Source: Actinomyces gerencseriae DSM 6844
GTDB lineage: Bacteria; Actinomycetota; Actinomycetes; Actinomycetales; Actinomycetaceae
Length of the DNA stretch: 64,000 nucleotides
Assembly (NCBI RefSeq): GCF_000429265.1
Contig: NZ_AUBN01000010.1
Coordinates: 185,416 to 249,415, forward strand
Reading direction: 5' to 3'
Position 1 is the stretch's first letter. Each line of letters opens with the position of its first letter. Below are positions 1 to 7,138 of the stretch, piece by piece. The notes under the pieces are model-generated. The model made no database searches, was not told the origin of the DNA, and saw only the letters and a program-made list of their open reading frames with translations. Made by a program: the position numbers and the translations under genes.

Positions 1-223
1 GCCGGGCCAGGACGCTCCACAGGCCGGCCAGCAGAATCGCCGCGGCGGTCTGCCACCACGGCAGGCCGAGCACGAGAGCGCCGAGCAGCGCCCCGACGAC
101 CAGGACAACGATCTGCGCCGTCACCAGCTCGGGCGCAGCACGGCGCCGGAGGACGGGGCGGTCCGCGCCCCCGGGGGCGAGAACGGCCATGATGCCGAGC
201 AGGAGGGTCAGCAGAGCGGTCAC
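1..223 (-). CDS. Membrane protein downstream of SatD (3' end missing)
   Basis: This frame is open from a GTG codon at 223 to the window edge, so only the N-terminal ~74 residues are visible. They contain two hydrophobic stretches (starting ALLTLLLGIMAVLA, then IVVLVVGALLGALVLGL) and the beginning of a third (AAAILLAGLW), separated by an Arg-rich loop, so this is an integral membrane protein. Its GTG start overlaps the TGA stop of the SatD-like gene (GTGA), which implies translational coupling in one operon. The family cannot be named from this fragment. A small membrane partner of SatD is the likely role, by context only. Confidence 0.6.
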   Translation of the reverse strand, partial: MTALLTLLLGIMAVLAPGGADRPVLRRRAAPELVTAQIVVLVVGALLGALVLGLPWWQTAAAILLAGLWSVLAR

Positions 224-927
224 CGGGAGGCCCCCGTCCCCCGCGGCCCCGCGCCCCCGTCGCCCGCCACCGCGGGGAACAGGGCCTGGGCCGCGAGCAG
301 CCCTGCGCCCGTGCCCCGCGCCAACGCCGAGACGGCGGACTGGGTCACGCCCTCGGCAGCGGCAGCCTCGACCTGCGTGGCGCCCATGAGGAGTCGTCCC
401 ATCAGTCGGCGCGGTCGGTCGCGCATCCGCTGAAGCGCCTGATCCCTGAACGTGAGCATCGCGTTGGCGACCTGTTCATGCTCCCGCCGGAGGTCATCCG
501 TGCGCCGCGCCGCGCCGTCGAGCGCGTCCGCGCCCAGGCGCACGCGGGTGCGGACGAAGTCGAGTCCCGCATCCTGGGCGGCGTGCGCGGAGTCGATGGC
601 CTCCCGCGCCAGCCACCAGGCGGAGCCGTCCTGGACGGCGGCGGCGCCGGCCCCCACCTCCCGGATCTCCCCCGCGCCCACGCCGAAACGCAGCGACAGG
701 GCATCCGGGAGGAGGAGCTGGGCGCGCAGGGTGAGCGTGAGAGCCGTGCCGAGGTCGCGCGCGACCGCCTGGAACTCGTCGCCAACGGTCGCGTACGGGC
801 CCCGGAGAAGGTCGAGCCCCTCACCGGCACGAGCGAGGACGTCGAGGAAGATCTGCTGAGCTCGATCGCGGTCGGGGAGATCTCGCGAGCCCACGATGTC
901 GGCGATGACGGCGTAGCAAATGTGCAC
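220..927 (-). CDS. SatD-like protein
   Basis: A 235-residue protein with the SatD-family opening (YAVIADIVGSRDLPDR). A middle part with the motif TVGDEFQAV follows, and the C-terminus looks like a helix-turn-helix (TQVEAAAAEGVTQSAVSAL). SatD proteins were named from a streptococcal locus; their biochemical role is not established. The C-terminal HTH suggests nucleic acid binding, which is inference. The GTG start at 927 is favoured because a -10-like TATCCT (934-939) ends exactly 6 nt upstream with TTGTAA 18 nt before it, so the mRNA would be leaderless. The gene overlaps the downstream membrane-protein gene by 4 nt. Confidence 0.75.
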   Translation of the reverse strand: MHICYAVIADIVGSRDLPDRDRAQQIFLDVLARAGEGLDLLRGPYATVGDEFQAVARDLGTALTLTLRAQLLLPDALSLRFGVGAGEIREVGAGAAAVQDGSAWWLAREAIDSAHAAQDAGLDFVRTRVRLGADALDGAARRTDDLRREHEQVANAMLTFRDQALQRMRDRPRRLMGRLLMGATQVEAAAAEGVTQSAVSALARGTGAGLLAAQALFPAVAGDGGAGPRGTGASR

Positions 928-1125
928 GTATCAAGGATAATGCTCGTATTTCATCGATTACAAGTATTCTGCTTGAGGAACGTCGTGCCATCTCAAGTCC
1001 TTCACATGTATTCCGACGGATATGAGCCGACGACTCGAGCGGCTCATCGCGTGGGGCGCGGTTGGTGCGGTTGGGGCGCGCATCGGCGACGGACCCCGGA
1101 AACGGGACGAGAGCCTCACGGGCCC

Positions 1126-2793
1126 TCAGTCGTAGACGGCATCGAGCCACCAACGTCCTGCGCGCACGAGCAGCAGCGGCGGGCCGAGGTCCGCGACCAC
1201 CTGGAGGTAGGCCCTGCGCGACGCCCCCTCGGGGCGCCACCACCCCTCGTCCACGGGCCAGGGACCGGCCCAGGACACGACTCGCCGACTCTCCTCCCAC
1301 CCGTCGCCGGCTCCTCCCCACCCCTCGCACGGGGCCCGCTCCACCTCCAGCCTCGCGGGCACGGCGCTCAGCTGCCCCTGCCGATCCACGACGACCTCCC
1401 CGCCCCCGGCATCCACTAGCACGGCGGGGACGGGGCGCGTCAGCACGATCGACGGGGAGGGAACCGGCAGCGATCCCTCCCAGGGCGCATCGGCGCCGTC
1501 GGAGCCGGCGGTCGGCACCGGCTCCCCCCAGGGGATCATCCGTGCACGCGAACGCGGATCCCGGCCGGCCACGAGGAGGGGCCTGCCGACCCCGCCTCCT
1601 CCGAGGAGCGACTCGACGCGCTCGGCCGCCCGATGGGCGCGGCGCTCCCCCTGCTCCCCGGGCGAGGGCCACAGTCCGGCCCGAGCCGCTCCGGCGGGGG
1701 ACGGCTCGAGGGCGCTCAGACGCATGTGCTCCAGTGGGGCGGCGGGTGGGTGCCCCGAGCGCCCCGACAGCCACCCCTCCAGCTGCCAGCGCACGCGATC
1801 GGTCAGCTCGGCGGGGGTGGGAGCGGACTGGAGCATCCAGGAGCGGGCGAGGCGCGCGCCGTCCTCGCAGCGGGCCTCCACGAGCAGGCGCCCCACCGTC
1901 AGGCCGTGAGCCGCGAGCCGAGTCGCGAGGTCCTCGGCCACTGCGCGCGCGGCGAAGGCGGCGGCATCCGTCCGCGAGACGGGCGGATCCAGGCGCATCT
2001 CCACGGTGAGGTCGCGCTCCGGGCGCCGTGCGCGCGGCACCCGCCAGGAGGTGCCGGATGCGAGCGCGTGCAGCAGCTCCCCCGCCGGGCCGAAGCGCGC
2101 GGCGACATCACGGGACGGCAGGGCCGCCAGGTCACCGAGGCTGCGCAGCCCCAGGCGCGAGAGGACCTCCAGCAGCCCGCGGGCCTCCCGACGCGAACGA
2201 CGCGTGAACAGGGCCGTCAGGACGGCCTCCAACGGCCAGGACGAGAGGAACTCTGGCGCCCGCCCGGGAGGGACGACGACCCCCTCGCGCGCCGCGAGGA
2301 CCGCGCCCAGCAGCGAGTCGGCGATGCCGACCTGGCACTCCGCACCCGCCCCCTCGGCCACGGCCTCGACGAGGGCCGCGGCGAGCGCCTCCTCCCCGCC
2401 GGCCCAGGCGGCGGGACCGCGGGCGCCGGACAGCGCCAGGCCGGGGCGGGCGACGAGCGGATCGGCCAGGAGGTCGCCCAGGGCCTCCATGACGACCTCG
2501 AAACCGCGGGCCTCGCGGTCGGGCCGGGAGGGAATCGCGGCGAGAGCCGGGCACAGGGCGCGAGCGACCCGGACCCTCATGCCGGCGGTGACGCCCGCGG
2601 CGCGCGCGGGGGCGGAGGCCGCGATCACGCCGCGCCCGTCAACGATGGCGACGGGGCTCAGGGCCGGGTCCGGCACGTCCTCCCGCCCCGCCGGAGCGCC
2701 CGGCCGACTGCGCCCGCCCGCTTCGAGCCCGAGGGCGACGACGGGCCAGTCGGGAACCCAGACGGCGAGAAGACGCGGAGTCGAGGGGGTCAT
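1126..2793 (-). CDS. imuB: ImuB-type Y-family DNA polymerase (catalytically inactive)
   Basis: A 555-residue Y-family polymerase homologue starting MTPSTPRLLAVWVPDWPVVAL. In active DinB polymerases the N-terminal strand carries a metal-binding Asp in MDxDAFF; here the equivalent reads AVWVPDW. The SxDE motif is replaced by a segment reading LALSGARG. Loss of both acidic motifs is the hallmark of ImuB, which does not polymerise but bridges ImuA', the beta clamp and DnaE2 in the mutasome for SOS-induced translesion synthesis. The start at 2793 is chosen because it overlaps the upstream imuA' stop as ATGA and because the upstream extension of the frame has no homology. No dnaE2 lies in this window. 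Confidence 0.85.
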   Translation of the reverse strand: MTPSTPRLLAVWVPDWPVVALGLEAGGRSRPGAPAGREDVPDPALSPVAIVDGRGVIAASAPARAAGVTAGMRVRVARALCPALAAIPSRPDREARGFEVVMEALGDLLADPLVARPGLALSGARGPAAWAGGEEALAAALVEAVAEGAGAECQVGIADSLLGAVLAAREGVVVPPGRAPEFLSSWPLEAVLTALFTRRSRREARGLLEVLSRLGLRSLGDLAALPSRDVAARFGPAGELLHALASGTSWRVPRARRPERDLTVEMRLDPPVSRTDAAAFAARAVAEDLATRLAAHGLTVGRLLVEARCEDGARLARSWMLQSAPTPAELTDRVRWQLEGWLSGRSGHPPAAPLEHMRLSALEPSPAGAARAGLWPSPGEQGERRAHRAAERVESLLGGGGVGRPLLVAGRDPRSRARMIPWGEPVPTAGSDGADAPWEGSLPVPSPSIVLTRPVPAVLVDAGGGEVVVDRQGQLSAVPARLEVERAPCEGWGGAGDGWEESRRVVSWAGPWPVDEGWWRPEGASRRAYLQVVADLGPPLLLVRAGRWWLDAVYD

Positions 2794-3614
2794 GCGCCCA
2801 CCCCGGGAGCGGTGGCGGAATCGGACCAGGGCTCGGCGCCCGCGTCCCGCAGGTCGACCCCCGTGGCATCGAGATGGAGCGATCGGGAGGGACCTGCTCC
2901 GACGGATTCTCGCAGCAGCCAGCTCAGGCGATGCAGATGCCCCTCGGGCATCTCCCGGGCGATCGGCGCCGGGGGGAGCGGGGCGGCACCGGCACGCAGA
3001 CGGGGGCGCAGGGGGAGGACCTCGGGGAGCCGGGCGCCGCGCTCGTCCCGCTGCGGGGCGCTCTGCGGCATGGCGTCCAGGGCCCGGGCCCCCTCCCAGG
3101 GCGCCGGAGTGAGGATGAGGGCGCCGCGCTCGCGCGCACGGGCGGTCAGGGAACGGTGATCCCGGACCCGCAGGGCGATGGAGCACCGCGAGGAGAGGAG
3201 AAGGACGTCGACGCCGTCCAGGAGGGCGCCGATGACGGCGAGGAGGGCACGAGGAGCGACCTCGGCGATCCGGACCGCCAGGACGCGATCGAGCGCGAGC
3301 CCGCACTCCGACGCGGCGCACCAGCCGATGCCCTCGGCGTCGACGACGGCGCACCAGCCGTGAGAGCCCTGCCGACGGGCGGCCGCGGCCAGGAGCACGC
3401 TCGTCGAACCGGTGATGGTGAGCGCCCCCGCCGAGTCCGCCCCCGGAGCGAGCCGGGGATCCGACCGGTGAGCCCCTCTCCGGGAGGAGGCGGGCGTCCG
3501 GGCCGCGATGCGCCGAATGTCTCGGGAGGTCCGGTCCGCCAGGCCCGTACGACTCTCAGCGCGCATCAGAGCGGTGCGGGCAGCGGCGAGCCGCTCGGTG
3601 GCCGTCAATCGCAT
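2790..3614 (-). CDS. imuA': ImuA'-like SOS mutagenesis protein
   Basis: A 274-residue protein directly upstream of, and overlapping by 4 nt, the ImuB gene. It has the diverged RecA-like shape of actinobacterial ImuA': an N-terminal helical segment, then GALTITGSTSVLLAAAARRQGS at the place of a P-loop without the GKT signature, and strands such as ALLAVIGALLDGVDVLLLS. In mycobacteria ImuA' works with ImuB and DnaE2 in damage-induced mutagenesis. The ATG at 3614 follows a good ribosome-binding site (GGAGGGG). A perfect LexA box sits 58 nt upstream, with a -10-like TATTCT just before it (3698-3703), so this gene heads an SOS operon. Confidence 0.75.
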   Translation of the reverse strand: MRLTATERLAAARTALMRAESRTGLADRTSRDIRRIAARTPASSRRGAHRSDPRLAPGADSAGALTITGSTSVLLAAAARRQGSHGWCAVVDAEGIGWCAASECGLALDRVLAVRIAEVAPRALLAVIGALLDGVDVLLLSSRCSIALRVRDHRSLTARARERGALILTPAPWEGARALDAMPQSAPQRDERGARLPEVLPLRPRLRAGAAPLPPAPIAREMPEGHLHRLSWLLRESVGAGPSRSLHLDATGVDLRDAGAEPWSDSATAPGVGA

Positions 3615-3671
3615 GGCCGCTCCCCTCCGATTCCTCGCCGGATCCTCTTCTCATCCCGCTCTCGCGCACCA

Positions 3672-3687
3672 TCGAACGCATGTTCGA
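3672..3687. promoter_or_regulatory. LexA/SOS box of imuA'-imuB
   Basis: TCGAACGCATGTTCGA is a 16-bp perfect inverted repeat (TCGAAC-N4-GTTCGA) matching the actinobacterial/Gram-positive LexA operator. It lies between the putative -10 (TATTCT at 3703-3698, minus strand) and the imuA' start, so bound LexA would block transcription start or early elongation. Confidence 0.9.
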
Positions 3688-3839
3688 CTCATGGGCGAGA
3701 ATAGCGCCGCCCACCGACACGCGGAGTCCGGGCCGGGCCCTCCCCGGTGGCTCTCGGGCTCCTGCCAGGTGCGGCGATTACAGTGGGTGTGCTCGTTCTC
3801 ATATCCCACTACGGACCTGAACAGAACCGGAGGCCTTCC

Positions 3840-4415
3840 GTGACTACTGACCTGACGCGTCCGCGCTCGCCCTTCCCCTACGACCTGCTGCCGCCCCTGC
3901 CGGCCTTCACGCTGGAGTCCGGGGATCTCGTGGACGGCGAGCGCATGGCGGACCGATTCACCGCACTGGACGAGAACATCTCCCCCGAGCTGCACTGGTC
4001 GGGCTTCCCGCAGGCCACGCGATCCTTCATCGTCTCCTGCTTCGACCCCGACGCCCCGACCCCGTCGGGGTGGTGGCACTGGACGGTGCAGGACCTCGAC
4101 GTCTCGGTCTCCTGCCTGCCCCGAGGAGCGGGGGAGTCCGACCTCCGACTCGACGGCGCCGCCTTCCACTCCGCCAACGACTCGGGATCGCACGCCTGGT
4201 CCGGCCCCTATCCTCCCGAGGGCGACGGCGACCACCGCTACGTCTTCGCGGTGCACGCCCTGGACGTGGACACCCTGGGCCTGGACGACGAGGCCACTCC
4301 GGCGGTGGTCGCCTTCCACTGCTCGGCGCACGGCATCGCTCGCGCCACGCTCACCGCCACCTACTCGCGCCCCGGCGCCCCCGGCACGGCCCCCTTCCTG
4401 CAGGAGTCGCGGTGA
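3840..4415 (+). CDS. YbhB/YbcL (PEBP-like) family protein
   Basis: A 191-residue phosphatidylethanolamine-binding-protein-like protein of the bacterial YbhB/YbcL group. Family features visible are ENISPELHWSGFP, SFIVSCFDPDAPTPSGWWHWTV (the conserved DPDAP ligand-site region) and HRYVFAVHALD. The biological ligand in bacteria is not known. The GTG at 3840 is preferred over the upstream ATG in the same frame because GGAGG (3829-3833) sits 6 nt before it and homology begins after it. No signal peptide is visible, so it should be cytoplasmic. Its stop overlaps the GTG of the next gene (GTGA), so the two are cotranslated. Confidence 0.85.
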   Translation: MTTDLTRPRSPFPYDLLPPLPAFTLESGDLVDGERMADRFTALDENISPELHWSGFPQATRSFIVSCFDPDAPTPSGWWHWTVQDLDVSVSCLPRGAGESDLRLDGAAFHSANDSGSHAWSGPYPPEGDGDHRYVFAVHALDVDTLGLDDEATPAVVAFHCSAHGIARATLTATYSRPGAPGTAPFLQESR

Positions 4416-5182
4416 GCACCTTCCACAACGAGTCCGGACGGCACCAGCGCCGCCCCCTGGCGCTGATCACCGGCGCGACCTCGGGCATCGGGCTGGCCGC
4501 GGCGCGCGACCTCGCCGCCGACCACGACCTCGTCCTCCTGGCGCGCACGGCCGCGGACCTGGACGAGCTCGCCCCGGTCCTGAGCGAGGAGAGCGGCGCC
4601 AGGGTGCGCACCTGCGCCGTGGACCTCACCGATGACGAGGCGCTGACCGTCACCATCGGCGAACTCGGACTCACTCAGCTCGATGTCCTGGTCAACTCCG
4701 CGGGCATCGAGGCCGCCGGGCCCCTGGAGGAGCTCTCCCCCGCGCAGTGGCGCAGCGTTCTGGATCTGGATCTGGTCGCCGTCGCCCACCTGACCGGCCT
4801 GCTGCTGCCCGCGCTGCGCGAGGCGCGCGGGCTGACCATCATGATCAACTCCGGTGCGGGACTGCGGACCTGGCCGGAGCAGGCGCTGTACTGCGCGGCG
4901 AAAGCCGGGCTCAAGGCACTAGCGGACGCATTGCGCGAGGAGGAGCGCGGCCGAGTGCGCGTGACGACCATTTACCCCGGCAGGGTGGACACGCCCATGC
5001 AGAGACGGCTTCACCGGGACAGGGCCCGTCGCCTGCGCGCCGAGGGATCCACGACCCACCGGTACCGGGCCGAGGACCACATGGCGACGACGTCGGTCGC
5101 CGCCACGATCCGGTTGGCCGTGGACATGCCGATCGACGCGGCGGTCGAGGACCTGTCGATCAGACCCGCGGACATGCTCTGA
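4412..5182 (+). CDS. SDR family oxidoreductase
   Basis: A 256-residue classical short-chain dehydrogenase/reductase. The Rossmann motif TGATSGIG lies near residue 20, NSAG near 95, the catalytic Ser in INSGAG, and the YxxxK pair in YCAAKAGLKAL. PGRVDTPM follows, the usual cofactor-contacting loop. It should reduce or oxidise a small carbonyl/alcohol with NAD(P)H; the substrate cannot be read from sequence. The start is the GTG overlapping the stop of the PEBP-like gene. A strong hairpin follows about 30 nt after the stop. Confidence 0.9.
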   Translation: MSTFHNESGRHQRRPLALITGATSGIGLAAARDLAADHDLVLLARTAADLDELAPVLSEESGARVRTCAVDLTDDEALTVTIGELGLTQLDVLVNSAGIEAAGPLEELSPAQWRSVLDLDLVAVAHLTGLLLPALREARGLTIMINSGAGLRTWPEQALYCAAKAGLKALADALREEERGRVRVTTIYPGRVDTPMQRRLHRDRARRLRAEGSTTHRYRAEDHMATTSVAATIRLAVDMPIDAAVEDLSIRPADML

Positions 5183-5210
5183 CCCGGACCGGGGGCGCCG
5201 CGGTCGACGT

Positions 5211-5235
5211 CGAGCCCTCGCGCGTCGAGGGCTCG
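5211..5235. terminator. Bidirectional hairpin between SDR and trmL
   Basis: CGAGCCCTCG and CGAGGGCTCG form a 10-bp perfect stem around the 5-nt loop CGCGT, between two convergent stop codons. No U-tract follows, as is common in high-GC actinobacteria. Confidence 0.6.
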
Positions 5236-5259
5236 GCCGAGGGGTCCGAGGAGACCGGG

Positions 5260-5775
5260 TCAGGACGCCACCGGGCGCGTTGCGCCGGCGGCGGACCCTC
5301 GGTGCCCCTCAGTCCCCTCGGCTGCACCCGGGAAGCCGAGGGCGCTCCACGCCTCGTACAGACCGACGGCGGCGGAGTTGGCCAGGTTCAGGGAGCGGTT
5401 GCCCGCGACCATGGGGATGCGGACGCGGTCGGTGACGCGGGAGTGCGCCATGATCATCTCGGGCAGGCCGGTGGGCTCGGGGCCGAATAGGAGAGCGTCG
5501 TCGTCCCGCCAGTCGACCTCGGTGTAGCGGCGCGGCACATGAGCGGTGAAGGCGAAGATCCTCCCGGGGACCTCGGCCAGGCACTCCTCCCAGGTGGCGT
5601 GGACGCGCGTGCTGGCCAGGTCGTGGTAGTCCAGGCCGGCGCGGCGCAGCTTGGCGTCGTCCATGTCGAACAGAGGGTCCACGAGGTGGAGCATGGAGCC
5701 GGTGTTGGCGCTCAGGCGGATCGCGGCCCCCGAGTTCCCGGGAATGCGCGGGGAGAAGAAGATCACGTGCAGCAC
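5260..5775 (-). CDS. trmL: tRNA (cytidine(34)-2'-O)-methyltransferase TrmL
   Basis: A 171-residue SPOUT-class methyltransferase. The N-terminal IPGNSGAAIRLSANTG, the RRAGLDYHD segment, FGPEPTGLP and the C-terminal RSLNLANSAAVGLYEAW knot motif are those of TrmL/YibK, which 2'-O-methylates the wobble base of certain tRNA-Leu isoacceptors using SAM. The long upstream extension of this frame is not coding: homology starts at MLHVIFFSPR, whose GTG at 5775 is preceded at 6 nt by CTCATT (5782-5787), giving a leaderless transcript. The gene is divergent from the GNAT gene. Confidence 0.9.
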   Translation of the reverse strand: MLHVIFFSPRIPGNSGAAIRLSANTGSMLHLVDPLFDMDDAKLRRAGLDYHDLASTRVHATWEECLAEVPGRIFAFTAHVPRRYTEVDWRDDDALLFGPEPTGLPEMIMAHSRVTDRVRIPMVAGNRSLNLANSAAVGLYEAWSALGFPGAAEGTEGHRGSAAGATRPVAS

Positions 5776-5781
5776 GGGGAC

Positions 5782-5835
5782 AATGAGACCACATGCTGAG
5801 GCTCCCGACGACGGCCGCGCTGCGGCTGCCATGAT
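5782..5835. promoter_or_regulatory. Divergent leaderless promoters of trmL and a GNAT gene
   Basis: CTCATT (minus strand, 5787-5782) ends 6 nt before the trmL GTG. CATGAT (plus, 5830-5835) ends 6 nt before the ATG at 5842. The whole divergent spacer is 66 bp, so both genes appear to be transcribed from their start codons. Confidence 0.5.
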
Positions 5836-5841
5836 CGGGGC

Positions 5842-6495
5842 ATGAGCTCCGCCCTGCCGCACGCCCCCTCCCCCATCCTGACCTGCGGTGCGCTGGCCGG
5901 TGATGTCGTGCGTCTCGAGCCGCTTGCGCCCGGGCACGTGCCGGGGCTGCGGCAGGCCGCCGAGGCCGCCGCGACGAGCCCCTTCGCCACGGTGCCGACG
6001 CCGGAGACGGTCGAGGACTACGTGATCCGCAGCCTGGCCCGTCGGGACACGGGGACCTATGCGCCCTTCGCCCAGGTCGAGGTGGCCACCGGCCGTCTCG
6101 TCGGGCACACCGCCTACCTGACGCCGCGGTGGATGCCGGACGGGAGGCTCTTCGCCGTCGAGATCGGCTCCTCCTGGCTCTCACCGGCAGTCCGCGGCAC
6201 CGCCGTCAACCCGGCCGCCAAGCTCCTGCTCCTCACGCAGGCCCTCGAGGACTGGGGCGTGGACCGCGTGGACATCAAGACCGACGCGCGCAATGAGGTG
6301 GCCCGCGGCGCGATCGCGGCGCTGGGCGCGACCTTCGAGGGGGTCCTGCGCGCCTGGCAGCCCTCCCTGGCGCCCGGCGAGGAGGGGCGCACGCGCGACA
6401 CGGCCATGTTCGCCATCACCCCGACGCAGTGGCCCGGAGTCAGGACCCGTCTGGTGGAGCGCATCGAGAGGCGCTCCACGTCATCGAAAGGATGA
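5842..6495 (+). CDS. GNAT family N-acetyltransferase (RimJ/RimL-like)
   Basis: A 217-residue acetyltransferase of the RimJ-type acetyltransf_3 subgroup. Family features are RLEPLAPGHVPGLRQAAE at the start, GHTAYL, IGSSWLSPAVRGTAVNPAAKLLLL where RGTA occupies the acetyl-CoA pyrophosphate loop, and VDIKTDARNEVARGAIAALGATFEGVLR. The substrate is probably a protein N-terminus or small amine, but this is not decidable here. A -10-like CATGAT 6 nt upstream of the ATG indicates a leaderless mRNA. The next gene begins 5 nt after the stop, so they form a pair. Confidence 0.85.
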   Translation: MSSALPHAPSPILTCGALAGDVVRLEPLAPGHVPGLRQAAEAAATSPFATVPTPETVEDYVIRSLARRDTGTYAPFAQVEVATGRLVGHTAYLTPRWMPDGRLFAVEIGSSWLSPAVRGTAVNPAAKLLLLTQALEDWGVDRVDIKTDARNEVARGAIAALGATFEGVLRAWQPSLAPGEEGRTRDTAMFAITPTQWPGVRTRLVERIERRSTSSKG

Positions 6496-6500
6496 GAGGA

Positions 6501-7094
6501 ATGACTGATCTGCGTGATCCGGCCGAGCTCTTCGCCGCGGAGATCGGCTGGCAGCCGGCGCTGGAGCGCACCGACCTGCTCGCCGACCCCGTGGCCGCCG
6601 CGCTGCGCGCGTTGGAGGACTCCTCCCCCGACGGCGCGCGCCTGGCCCGCCAGGCTCAGGTGATTGCGATCGACCCGCAGTACTCCGACACCGACGCGCT
6701 CAACGAGCACTACGATCTGGATCCCGAGGCGACCGGGAACTGCGTGCTCGTGGCCGGCAAGCGCACGGGCGAGGAGCGCGTCGCCGCCTGCGTCGTGCGG
6801 GCGCCCGACTTCGCCGACGTCAACCACGTCGTCAAGAAGCGCATCGACGTGCGCAAGGCCTCGTTCCTGCCGGTGGAGCGGGCCGTGGAGATGAGCGGCA
6901 TGGAGTACGGCGGGATCACGCCGGTCGGCCTGCCCGAGGACTGGAGGCTCTTCATCGACAGCGCCGTGGCGGGCCGTGCCACGGTGCTCATCGGCTCGGG
7001 CGTGCGTCGCTCCAAGCTCCTGGTTCCCGGGGCGCTGCTGGTGGCGCTTCCGGGGGCCGAGCGCGTTGAGAACCTGGGGGTGCGCCCCGCCTGA
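6501..7094 (+). CDS. YbaK/EbsC-type aminoacyl-tRNA deacylase
   Basis: A 197-residue protein with the YbaK/ProX fold. Conserved segments are GNCVLVAGKR, VNHVVKKRIDVRKASFLPVERAVEMSGMEYGGITPVGLP (invariant Lys and the GGxTPxG loop) and TVLIGSGVRRSKLLVPG. The family hydrolyses mischarged tRNAs (for example Cys- or Ala-tRNA-Pro) in trans. The ATG at 6501 has GAAAGG 9 nt upstream. An ATG at 6492 overlapping the GNAT stop is the alternative, but its Shine-Dalgarno spacing would be zero. Confidence 0.85.
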   Translation: MTDLRDPAELFAAEIGWQPALERTDLLADPVAAALRALEDSSPDGARLARQAQVIAIDPQYSDTDALNEHYDLDPEATGNCVLVAGKRTGEERVAACVVRAPDFADVNHVVKKRIDVRKASFLPVERAVEMSGMEYGGITPVGLPEDWRLFIDSAVAGRATVLIGSGVRRSKLLVPGALLVALPGAERVENLGVRPA

Positions 7095-7138
7095 GCAGGT
7101 CCGGGAAAACCCGCCCAGGCAGGCCCCGGCCAGAGGAT

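Noticed and set aside
2794..3354. 5' extension of the imuB frame
   Set aside because: It overlaps imuA' in another frame and is Arg/Pro-rich shadow sequence. The coupled ATG at 2793 is the natural start.
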